This document shows, one piece after another, positions 14,345-20,634 of a stretch of 20,634 nt of DNA. Position 1 is the stretch's first letter. Every line of letters starts with the position of its first letter. Both the position numbers and the translations under genes were made by a program. The notes under the pieces were generated by a model. That model was not told the DNA's origin, did no database searches, and saw nothing but the letters and a program-made list of their open reading frames with translations. The stretch comes from a virus: positions 1-20,634 of the IMG/VR virus record IMGVR_UViG_3300025430_000135. One strand, written 5' to 3'.

Positions 14345-14536
14345 TTAGTTATCCAAGTCCATTGTGTTCCATTCTTGTACTACAGCAAGCATTTCTTCTT
14401 CTGTACTACAAAGAACTTTTGCGGTCTTCCACTCGCTTTCGTCATCACGACCACCAACTTCTACCATAAAGCCATTATCATAACGGTTAATAGTAATTGA
14501 TTCATTTACTTTGCTTAGTTTGCTTAATTTAGCCAT
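14345..14536 (-). CDS. 63-aa conserved phage protein between gp32 and UvsX
   Basis: 63 aa: basic start (MAKLSKLSKV), a small strand-turn-strand unit (ESITINRYDNGFMVEVGGRD), then WKTAKVLCSTEEEMLAVVQEW. It has a strong ribosome site (AGGAG, 7 nt before the ATG) and touches the UvsX start. It looks like a compact beta-beta-alpha domain with no recognisable active site. Its place between gp32 and UvsX points to a role in recombination or replication (inference from context only). Confidence 0.75.
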   Translation of the reverse strand: MAKLSKLSKVNESITINRYDNGFMVEVGGRDDESEWKTAKVLCSTEEEMLAVVQEWNTMDLDN

Positions 14537-14562
14537 TTAATTCTCCTGTTTTTGTAGATGAC

Positions 14563-14593
14563 TAGGGCGTACAACTAAGTTGTAGAGGCCCTA
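14563..14593 (-). promoter_or_regulatory. Hairpin between gp32 and the 63-aa gene
   Basis: TAGGGC/GCCCTA outer arms (14563-14568, 14588-14593) enclose TACAAC/GTTGTA (14570-14575, 14579-14584) with a 3-base loop and a small internal bulge. On the minus strand no T-run follows directly, so it is more likely an mRNA processing or stability element, or a weak attenuator, than a full terminator. Confidence 0.5.
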
Positions 14594-14598
14594 ACCGA

Positions 14599-15582
14599 TT
14601 ATTGTTTTTGACGATTGCGAATCATTGCCAAGATATCTTGAGCACGTGAATCGCCACCCTCTGTAGATGTCGGAGCACTTGCTTTTGGTGCAGGTGTCGA
14701 CTTAGATACTGGTGTATCGTCTTCGTCGATGTCATCTGTTGCTGGTGAAGATGCTTTAGGAGTTGACTTAACAGGATCTCCAGTATTTTGGCTCATCCCT
14801 GCTGGTTTGAAATATTGTCCCCAACGTTCCATATCATATGGTTCGCCGTCGACTGATGCTTCAAACATTTCTTTCATAACCTTTAACTCAACTTCGCCAG
14901 GTTTCTTAGGCAAAAAGTCTTGTAAGTTATATAAACCATATTGAGAAATAGCAGCCTGTTCAGCATCGCTCAATGGACGCTCACGACGTGCCCAACTAGA
15001 TGTTGAGTAGTCAGCATAACCGCCTTTGCTACCTTTCTTCATGCGATAGTCTAGACCATGCACGTAGTCAGTTGGCAAATCTTCCAACTCTGGATCAACC
15101 AAAGCAGCACGGATGCTTGTAAAGATTTGTGGGCCGATAATAAATCTACGTATTGGATTTTCTGGCTGTTCTTCAGCCTTTTCGCCTAGACCGTCCTCAA
15201 CAACAAATCCTTGGAAAATGTATGAACGCTTTTTCCAGTATTTACGACCCATATCTTCCAATGCTGGATCTTTAAACCATCCACGTACTTCTGAAAGAAT
15301 AGGACAAGTGTCGCCATACATTTCAACGCATGGTACTTGTACTGTGATGTTTTTGCTTTCTGATTCGCCTTTGATACCTGCAAAGGGAAGTTTGATCATT
15401 GCACGTTCAACCCAGAAAAATGTGTTATCTGTGTTGCCGTCTGGTAAGAATCGCATAACGGATTCGCTACCTTCTTTTAAGTTCCAAAACGGATAAATTG
15501 ATTTATCTCCGCCTGTTCTTTCTCCAGAACCTTTTGATTCCGATGCCTTAAGTTTTGCTCTAATTTCAGCTAAAGTTGCCAT
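14599..15582 (-). CDS. 32: Single-stranded DNA-binding protein gp32
   Basis: 327 aa (T4 gp32: 301). It coats ssDNA during replication, recombination and repair and works with UvsX, UvsY, primase and helicase. The basic N-terminal segment (ATLAEIRAKLKA) fits the cooperativity domain; the OB-fold core begins with YPFWNLKEGSESVMRFLPDG (30-49). The region that binds zinc in T4 contains PCVEMYGDTCPI (C85, C93), so fewer obvious ligands are visible than in T4 (His and three Cys). The C-terminal third is flexible and acidic (DDIDEDD) with Ser/Pro/Thr repeats, ending AQDILAMIRNRQKQ. A strong AGGAG precedes the ATG. Confidence 0.93.
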   Translation of the reverse strand: MATLAEIRAKLKASESKGSGERTGGDKSIYPFWNLKEGSESVMRFLPDGNTDNTFFWVERAMIKLPFAGIKGESESKNITVQVPCVEMYGDTCPILSEVRGWFKDPALEDMGRKYWKKRSYIFQGFVVEDGLGEKAEEQPENPIRRFIIGPQIFTSIRAALVDPELEDLPTDYVHGLDYRMKKGSKGGYADYSTSSWARRERPLSDAEQAAISQYGLYNLQDFLPKKPGEVELKVMKEMFEASVDGEPYDMERWGQYFKPAGMSQNTGDPVKSTPKASSPATDDIDEDDTPVSKSTPAPKASAPTSTEGGDSRAQDILAMIRNRQKQ

Positions 15583-15652
15583 AATATTCTCCTATTGTTA
15601 GCCTTTATGTGCTTTTTTATTTGCCTAATATTCATTTATGATCTACATAAAC

Positions 15653-15685
15653 AAAAAGCGCATACATGTTATTGTATACGCTTTT
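15653..15685 (-). terminator. Terminator between the peptidoglycan-binding gene and gp32
   Basis: Arms AAAAGCGCATACA (15654-15666) and TGTATACGCTTTT (15673-15685) make a 13-bp stem (one G-T pair) with a 6-base loop. On the minus strand it ends in a U-rich tail; the plus strand also reads into T's, so it may work both ways. Confidence 0.8.
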
Positions 15686-15695
15686 ATTTAGCATT

Positions 15696-15729
15696 GCAAG
15701 AGAAATCTTGCTGAAAATACGAGTATTTT
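15696..15729. repeat. Two small perfect hairpins ahead of the terminator
   Basis: GCAAGA-GAAA-TCTTGC (15696-15711) and AAAATAC-GA-GTATTTT (15714-15729) lie head to tail between the stop of the 317-aa gene and the terminator. On the minus strand they come first in the transcript, giving three stem-loops in about 80 nt; they may protect the 3' end of the late message. Confidence 0.55.
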
Positions 15730-15735
15730 ACTCAA

Positions 15736-16689
15736 TCAACGATAGTGTACCAAATTAACAATTCTAGTCAATTCGTCATTACGGAAGCTAGTACTTTCGC
15801 CCATTGCTGCTGGCCCGGCTGGCATTTCTTGGGTTGTTTTTACCGCATTCGCTTGATTTTGAGCGTCGGCTGCCGCATATTGTGCATCGTCAGCTTTTTC
15901 AGCTTCGCTTTTTGCTGGTGCAGCTGCAGGTGCTGCCGCAGGTGCTGCCGCAGGTGCTGCCGCAGGTGCCGTCGCCATATGTCCAACTGTGTCACGCGGA
16001 CCATTATAAACTCGTTTTTGTGCCGCTTGGCCTGTCGCAGGTGCAGCATCTGGCTTGGCAAATGTAGCATCTGTTCCAAATTCAGAACCTTGTGCTGTAA
16101 CATTTGCAGGTGCGCCAGCAGGTGCCGCCGCAGGTGCAGGAGTAGGTTTTGCTTGATTAGCTGGATTTTCTAAACCACCTGTCGGAATTGCGGTTGCCGC
16201 GTTAGTAGTACCGACTGGATTCTTAGCGGCATCTCCTGTAGGAGCCGCTGGTGCCGGTGTTGCTGCTGGTGCCGTAGGTGCCGTAGGTGCCGTAGGTGCC
16301 GTAGGTGCCGTAGGTGCCGTAGTGCCAGCTGGTGCAGCCGCTGGTGCACTACCACCAAATTGTTTAATAGCCGCTTGTGTAGCTGGCCCCATGATACCAT
16401 CGGCTTTAATTTTTGCACCTTTAGCAATTAAATCTTGTTGTTGTTTCATAACAGCCGGATCTGATTTAGCTGAAGGTTTAGCCATATTAGCAGCCGCAGC
16501 ACCGCCAGCTGCTCCAGCAGCCGCCGCACCACCGAGGCCTAATGCACCACCAATTTTTCCGCCTAATGCTTTAGCACCTTGCCATAAATCACCGGCAATA
16601 CCTTCGTTTTGTTGGCTTTCAATTTCGGCTATCTTTTCTCTTAGTCCGGCAACACGAGCCGCTAATTGGTTTTCATCTATACGTTTCAT
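15736..16689 (-). CDS. Ala/Pro-rich protein with peptidoglycan-binding motif
   Basis: 317 aa. A coiled-coil-like start (1-28, ARVAGLREKIAEIESQQ) is followed by a Gly/Ala-rich hydrophobic stretch (38-68). Residues 79-112 (MKQQQDLIAKGAKIKADGIM, then GPATQAAIKQFGG) match the C-terminal part of a PG_binding_1 repeat, whose hallmark is DGxxGPxTxxAhxxF. A long linker of APT and APAA repeats and Gln/Asn-rich parts follows. The C-terminus is ESTSFRNDELTRIVNLVHYR. It starts inside the stop of the 682-aa gene (ATGA). A virion-associated or cell-wall-binding role is likely (inference); no lysozyme domain is present. Confidence 0.7.
   Translation of the reverse strand: MKRIDENQLAARVAGLREKIAEIESQQNEGIAGDLWQGAKALGGKIGGALGLGGAAAAGAAGGAAAANMAKPSAKSDPAVMKQQQDLIAKGAKIKADGIMGPATQAAIKQFGGSAPAAAPAGTTAPTAPTAPTAPTAPTAPAATPAPAAPTGDAAKNPVGTTNAATAIPTGGLENPANQAKPTPAPAAAPAGAPANVTAQGSEFGTDATFAKPDAAPATGQAAQKRVYNGPRDTVGHMATAPAAAPAAAPAAAPAAAPAKSEAEKADDAQYAAADAQNQANAVKTTQEMPAGPAAMGESTSFRNDELTRIVNLVHYR
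15926..15970. repeat. 12-bp tandem repeat (3.75 copies) in the 317-aa gene
   Basis: GCAGGTGCTGCC is repeated at 15926, 15938 and 15950 with a partial copy at 15962. It encodes the AAPA repeats of the linker. Copy number may vary by slippage. Confidence 0.9.
16271..16322. repeat. 9-bp tandem repeat (five perfect copies plus a partial) in the 317-aa gene
   Basis: GCCGTAGGT is repeated five times without change from 16271 to 16315, then a partial copy. It encodes the PTA tripeptide repeat. Perfect identity suggests recent expansion and length polymorphism. Confidence 0.95.
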
Positions 16690-18734
16690 TTTTTAACTCC
16701 CGCTATTTTAAGTATACTTGATAATTCATCAGATTCATTGTATTGTTCACTTGGATCAGCACGATCTATAAGTTGTATTACATGCTTAAGATCTTCTTCT
16801 GTAGCATTGCCAAAATCTCCGTTCTTGAAATCTTTTATCACACTAATTTTAGCACGAGTTCCACCTATAGTGAAGTTTTTAGCTTCTTTATTCCAAAATC
16901 CTGCAATGCTTTTAAGAATTTGTTCTACACCACTTTCACTACTACCTGCATCAAAACCAAAATCTTCTGGACTCATGCCACAATCTTTCATACAATCGTG
17001 TAAAGTCATTTCTTTGTGGCCAAAGTCTAATTTAGTATCTAATTTGGCACCGTGCTTTTTAGCTGTATGTATTGCTTTGATTAATCTAGCTTTAGAACTT
17101 TCTGCTATTGGAGGTGCTGGTGGTACAGCGCCTGCTTCAGGCGGTGCTGCTGGAGGTGCTGCCGGAGGTGCTGCTGGAGGTACCGGTTCTGCACCTGGTG
17201 TGGGTGCAGATGCCTCGGGTGGTGGAGTTTCTCCGCCAATTTCTTCTCCACCTTTAAAATTCAATTGAGGTAAAATTCTTGCGACATCTTCATTATCTTT
17301 AGCCATAGAATTTAATTCTTGCTGGATCGCTCCACGTGCATCTAAATCTGGATCAATGTCTTTCATTTTTTCTAAAAATTCTGGATCATCGATTAGACCT
17401 TTTAAACTATCAATAATATTAATACCTTCAGGTCCGCCTTTTAGTTCAGTTTTCATTATTTCATTGAACTTGTCAACAGCTGCTTGCTGTGTATCTTTAT
17501 TAGGGCTGAATAATGTATCTTCACCTTCTTGTGTTTCTTCGTCTTCATTAACAATACTATCTAAGAAATTTTCAAAATAATCTTCTGGAGATTCTTTCAT
17601 ACTCTTTGGTTTCTTGCCATGTTTTTTCATATTAATAGCGATGGCTGCTTGTTGTGCTGGACTACCAGCCTCGTCTAACAAATCGTCGGGCGACAATTCT
17701 TTAACTGGAATTTCGCTTTCATCTACAAGCCTGAAGATATATGGAAATGCTGTTTTTAACTCCTCGTTAAATGTACGTACTGTTAAACGATCAATCCAAT
17801 CGCTCATAATTTCTTCAGGAATTATCTGTTCTTCACGAGCTTCAAATGATTCTGCAAATTGTGCATAATATGTAGGACGTTGTAAATTATGAATTTCTTT
17901 TTTAACTTCTTCAATACGTTCAAATACCTTATTTGTAATATCGCCCATTGCTTCTGACAATGCTGAATTACGACCAACATATCCTTTAAACTTACGTAAC
18001 TGCGCTAGTTCTTCGCTTAGGCTAGTGATATGTTTACCAATGCCATCATAAGGATTTCCACCAGCTTTTAAATGTTCTGCTAGAGCACGTGCGCCATTCA
18101 AATGTTTATAAGGATATTTAAAACGTTCACCTTCGGCTGTCTCTACCCATATGCCTTCTATGTGCATTGTTCGACCAGCAGCTACTTCTGGGTTAATAGG
18201 TTGACTGTGTTTAACAATTAATCTTGCCTCGCCTAAATCTTGGTAGCTCATACGAGCTGTTCCGTACATTTTACTTTCCATCATTGAAGATTTAGGAGCC
18301 ATTTTAGGTTTAGGTTGCTGGGCAGGTTGTTGCATAGGCTGTTGCATTTCGGGTTCTTCCTTACGTTTTGCTTGAAATTCGTAATCACGTTTATCTAATT
18401 CACTCTTACCAATATTTTGCACATCAAAATTTAGCAAACGATCTTTAGCAAATTGTCTAAATCCACGAATAAATTTAAAAGCACCGTGATGTTTGTCATC
18501 AGCTAAATCACCGCTAATTTGTACAACAACACCGTCATCTTCGTCTAGTGTAATAGCTATAGTACCTAGACTAACTCCATTTTCTTTATAATCAAACTCA
18601 AAGAAACGTGCCTTAGCAATATCTTCTTTTTTACTAAGAACCTTAGCATTTTCGTCACCCATTTTAATATTAGGAAAACGGGTTTCAATTTTACCGTAAA
18701 GGTCTAGTGCAATTTTATCTAAATTCGTGTTCAT
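16686..18734 (-). CDS. 682-aa low-complexity phage protein, probably late
   Basis: 682 aa from the ATG at 18734; a longer frame from a GTG at 18809 would overlap the terminase end by 65 nt and is less likely. A folded N-terminal part (about 1-115), a Gln/Pro/Met linker (QQPMQQPAQQPKPKM), a central helical domain (150-400), an acidic stretch, a PPAA repeat linker, and a C-terminal domain (about 540-682) with KLDFGHKEMTLHDCMKDCGM and FTIGGTRAKISVIKDF. It ends NESDELSSILKIAG. The build (domains joined by flexible linkers, beside terminase) suggests a virion, scaffold or injected protein. I do not recognise a family. An AATAAATA late-like box abuts the ATG. Confidence 0.75.
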   Translation of the reverse strand: MNTNLDKIALDLYGKIETRFPNIKMGDENAKVLSKKEDIAKARFFEFDYKENGVSLGTIAITLDEDDGVVVQISGDLADDKHHGAFKFIRGFRQFAKDRLLNFDVQNIGKSELDKRDYEFQAKRKEEPEMQQPMQQPAQQPKPKMAPKSSMMESKMYGTARMSYQDLGEARLIVKHSQPINPEVAAGRTMHIEGIWVETAEGERFKYPYKHLNGARALAEHLKAGGNPYDGIGKHITSLSEELAQLRKFKGYVGRNSALSEAMGDITNKVFERIEEVKKEIHNLQRPTYYAQFAESFEAREEQIIPEEIMSDWIDRLTVRTFNEELKTAFPYIFRLVDESEIPVKELSPDDLLDEAGSPAQQAAIAINMKKHGKKPKSMKESPEDYFENFLDSIVNEDEETQEGEDTLFSPNKDTQQAAVDKFNEIMKTELKGGPEGINIIDSLKGLIDDPEFLEKMKDIDPDLDARGAIQQELNSMAKDNEDVARILPQLNFKGGEEIGGETPPPEASAPTPGAEPVPPAAPPAAPPAAPPEAGAVPPAPPIAESSKARLIKAIHTAKKHGAKLDTKLDFGHKEMTLHDCMKDCGMSPEDFGFDAGSSESGVEQILKSIAGFWNKEAKNFTIGGTRAKISVIKDFKNGDFGNATEEDLKHVIQLIDRADPSEQYNESDELSSILKIAGVKK
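17143..17178. repeat. 12-bp tandem repeat (three copies) in the 682-aa gene
   Basis: GGTGCTGCTGGA, GGTGCTGCCGGA, GGTGCTGCTGGA follow one another from 17143 and encode the PPAA linker. The unit resembles, but is not identical to, the 12-bp repeat of the next gene. Confidence 0.9.
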
Positions 18735-18744
18735 AGTATATTTA

Positions 18745-20346
18745 TTAAAAACCTCGGGATATGTATATGGGCAACGGCGGCTCAAAATCGTCTTCTGTAA
18801 CCCAATCACTTGTTACTTTTAGATGTTCAAACACAGCAGGATCCCATTCTGCTAGTACTTGACTAATACGTACTACTAGTAATAATGCGGCTACTAGGTC
18901 GTCGTGTTGTCCTTCTTTGGCACTAAAACTTGTACCTTTAGCAATATAAGTTTTTAATTCGCTGATTAAAGGACGGCTATAAAGTATCATTTTATCTTCT
19001 TCTACTAAAAACTTTACCTTAGCGCAAGTACTAATTTTTGTGCCGTGGGTAGTATTAAATCCTTTACGGAATTTACGCACATGTCCTTTACGGTTAGGTT
19101 CACTTAAAAATATACCTGGAAAAGTTTCTTCCCCTAGATTATCTATGACTACCAATGCGCTTTCACCTACTGTATTGTTTTCTACACTCCAGTAGATTTG
19201 ATTATAACTATCTGGTCCTAGCTCGTCTGAAATATATTTCAATATATCTCTAAAAATTTTAACTTGTTGTTGTATAGGAGTAATATTATGCTGCCATTCT
19301 GCTACTTGTGTCATACTGGGCATTTCAAAGACTTCGATAGCTCCATAGTCGCCACCAGTACCTAAGCTAGGGTCTAATGCAATTAAATAAACATTTCCAG
19401 GTACAGGTTTCTTCCACCAACGAACTTGCCCCATTTTCCAAGCTGGTTCTTTACCTACCATATCAACAAGTTTTAAACTGTTGATAAGTGTTTCATCGTA
19501 AATTAAAAATTCACATCCATATTCTCGACGGAAACGTTCTTCACCGATACGACCCATTTCAACACGTTTCCATTCTTCATCGCGATCCGGATGTTCATGC
19601 CATTCAGCACGGAATCCATGAAATCCGTTTAGCCCGGTGCCGTCAGCTTTTTCATTTCCATATTCATCAAATTTGTTCTGGCTTTCTTTCCAGATTATTG
19701 CGAATTCATCTTCGTCGCTGTTTGGAGTTGATGTAATGATTGCTCGTCCACCTGTTGCCAGGGTTGGTGAAATTGAGGTCCAAAATTCAGTTGCAATATT
19801 GGGTTGAACAAACGCAAACTCATCGCAATAAAGTAAGGATATGGACATACCACGACCGGTATTGCCAGTAGTAGTAGCTGAAACAATTCTTGATCCGTTT
19901 TCAAATTCAATACTCCCTTTATTATAATTTACCACACCTGCGCGAACATAGTCTTCACACAGTTCGTATCCGTAACGAATACGTTGCATAATTTCCTGAC
20001 TGCCTGTATACTTGTGGGCGGCCACTAGAATAGTTTGATCTGGGTGAAACATGGCATACCATAATAGATAACTTGACGCACAAGTGGTCTTACCACTTTG
20101 ACGCGGTAGCATGTTGATGTTAAACCTATAATCGTGATAAGCGGCAAGCAATCTCTCTTGGTATTCAAAAGGTTCAAATTTTACTTTGCCTTTTACCGGA
20201 TGCTGAATATGAAAAAAGTTTTTGGCAAAATGTAAATAGCCAGTTTGAGGGTCGGCACACTTCATCAAGTGTTCAACTTGTTCTTCTGTAAACTTTTCTT
20301 TAGTGTGAGCCTTTTTTGTTAAGACCCCGTCGAGACTTTTTGCCAT
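18745..20346 (-). CDS. 17: Terminase large subunit, T4 gp17 type
   Basis: 533 aa. The motor and nuclease that packages DNA into the prohead through the portal. The ATPase half has the adenine-region FEPFEYQERLL (57-67), Walker A PRQSGKTT (81-88), Walker B with catalytic Glu LLYCDEF (171-177) and coupling motif TSTPNS (205-210). The RNase H-like nuclease half shows ALDPSLGTGGDYG (323-335, D325), the SVEN strand (E389) and HDDLVAA (481-487). T4 gp17 is 610 aa, so this is a shorter form common in aquatic relatives. The ATG at 20346 has no ribosome site; it directly follows a terminator and an ATTAAATA box. Confidence 0.96.
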   Translation of the reverse strand: MAKSLDGVLTKKAHTKEKFTEEQVEHLMKCADPQTGYLHFAKNFFHIQHPVKGKVKFEPFEYQERLLAAYHDYRFNINMLPRQSGKTTCASSYLLWYAMFHPDQTILVAAHKYTGSQEIMQRIRYGYELCEDYVRAGVVNYNKGSIEFENGSRIVSATTTGNTGRGMSISLLYCDEFAFVQPNIATEFWTSISPTLATGGRAIITSTPNSDEDEFAIIWKESQNKFDEYGNEKADGTGLNGFHGFRAEWHEHPDRDEEWKRVEMGRIGEERFRREYGCEFLIYDETLINSLKLVDMVGKEPAWKMGQVRWWKKPVPGNVYLIALDPSLGTGGDYGAIEVFEMPSMTQVAEWQHNITPIQQQVKIFRDILKYISDELGPDSYNQIYWSVENNTVGESALVVIDNLGEETFPGIFLSEPNRKGHVRKFRKGFNTTHGTKISTCAKVKFLVEEDKMILYSRPLISELKTYIAKGTSFSAKEGQHDDLVAALLLVVRISQVLAEWDPAVFEHLKVTSDWVTEDDFEPPLPIYISRGF

Positions 20347-20360
20347 ATGTTTATTTAATC

Positions 20361-20409
20361 AAAAAAATAGACCCCGGGGGGTCTATTTGGCACCTTGGAC
20401 AGGGTGCTA
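20361..20409 (-). terminator. Terminator before the terminase gene, with second hairpin
   Basis: AAATAGACCCC (20365-20375) pairs with GGGGTCTATTT (20378-20388), a GC-rich stem with a tiny loop; on the minus strand it is followed by a seven-T run (20367-20361). A second small hairpin GCACC/GGTGC (20390-20394, 20403-20407) precedes it. It ends the gene entering from the right and isolates the terminase unit. Confidence 0.85.
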
Positions 20410-20422
20410 ACTGCGACGAAAC

Positions 20423-20634
20423 TTAACCGTTTAATCTTTTGTTTAATGCTAGCATAGCATTTAATTCTTTACTTTCATTCATTTGTTCTGGTAAGGTTGG
20501 AGTATGGTGTTGTCCTAAACTTCCTTGAATATCATTTTTCATACGCTTTCTTCTATCAGCCGTAAGTTTTCCTTTTGAGTCGCCTTTACTAGAGATACTA
20601 CCATAACCCCAGTTCTCAGGATCATTGTGATGCT
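20423..20634 (-). CDS. C-terminal part of an unidentified gene (cut by window edge)
   Basis: The last 69 codons of a minus-strand gene, ending at TAA 20423-20425. The visible peptide starts HHNDPENWGYGS, has a basic middle (GKLTADRRKRMKNDIQG) and ends MNESKELNAMLALNKRLNG. I do not recognise it. Its position just upstream of the large terminase would suit the small terminase or another packaging or virion gene, but the sequence gives no direct support. The end resembles the C-termini of the two genes following the terminase. The frame is open to the window edge and followed by a terminator, which supports a real gene. Confidence 0.7.
   Translation of the reverse strand, partial: HHNDPENWGYGSISSKGDSKGKLTADRRKRMKNDIQGSLGQHHTPTLPEQMNESKELNAMLALNKRLNG

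Noticed and set aside
15632-15639. CATAAATG upstream of gp32 as a late promoter
   Set aside because: It differs from TATAAATA at two of eight positions. A start at normal spacing would suit gp32, but the match is too weak to list as a feature.
15840-16103. Repeat-rich open frames in other frames of the 317-aa gene (for example Leu/Arg/His- or Cys-rich ones)
   Set aside because: They are products of the tandem repeats keeping several frames open; the frame with the ATGA coupling and the peptidoglycan-binding motif is the real one.
15926-16322. CRISPR-like array
   Set aside because: The units are 9-12 bp and contiguous without spacers, and they encode peptide repeats; this is not a CRISPR array.
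18735-18809. Longer N-terminus for the 682-aa protein from a GTG at 18809
   Set aside because: It would overlap the conserved end of the terminase gene by 65 nt, and there is a suitable ATG 10 nt after the terminase stop.

Overview
The window is a piece of a tailed-phage genome of the T4-like myovirus type, most likely one of the marine or freshwater relatives of the T4-like cyanophages and pelagiphages. The evidence is a set of recognisable T4 core proteins in one stretch: large terminase (gp17), ssDNA-binding protein (gp32), UvsX, UvsY, UvsW, primase (gp61) and replicative helicase (gp41). They are mixed with small genes of the kind found in aquatic T4-like phages (2OG-Fe(II) oxygenases, a NodU-like carbamoyltransferase, a C2HC zinc-finger protein). 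The DNA is AT-rich, packed, and almost all coding is on the minus strand. The host cannot be read from the sequence.

Layout, in the direction of transcription (right to left). 20634-20423: 3' end of an unidentified gene, then a terminator. 20346-15736: large terminase, a 682-aa low-complexity protein and a 317-aa protein with a peptidoglycan-binding motif and Ala/Pro repeats, then a run of hairpins ending in a terminator. 15582-12604: the recombination block gp32, a 63-aa protein, UvsX, a 79-aa acidic protein and UvsY, then a terminator. 12500-6096: a chain of nine overlapping or nearly touching genes headed by an unrecognised 396-aa protein. It continues with UvsW, conserved phage proteins, two 2OG oxygenases and a 190-aa protein that looks like a stripped-down bacterial DNA polymerase III alpha subunit. 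6099-5725: the only plus-strand gene. 5700-4591: a probable virion protein. 4560-2114: primase, a membrane protein with a BamE/SmpA-like tail, a 37-aa protein and a single-domain carbamoyltransferase. 2095-1: helicase gp41, a GNAT-like protein and the start of an SGNH/GDSL-like protein.

Two kinds of promoter can be seen. T4 late-type boxes drive the divergent pair at 5.7 kb: a perfect TATAAATA on the plus strand at 5675 and CATAAATA on the minus strand at 5720-5727. Host sigma70-type promoters with 17-bp spacers stand before primase, helicase and the 396-aa gene, and their expected start points fall on or within a few bases of the ATG, which suggests leaderless messages. This fits replication genes being switched on early by host polymerase and virion genes late by the phage-modified enzyme.

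The items most worth following up are the miniature DnaE-like protein (6096-6668), the leaderless promoter arrangement, the divergent late promoters, a short motif shared by the C-termini of three neighbouring genes around the terminase, and the unknown 396-aa protein upstream of UvsW.
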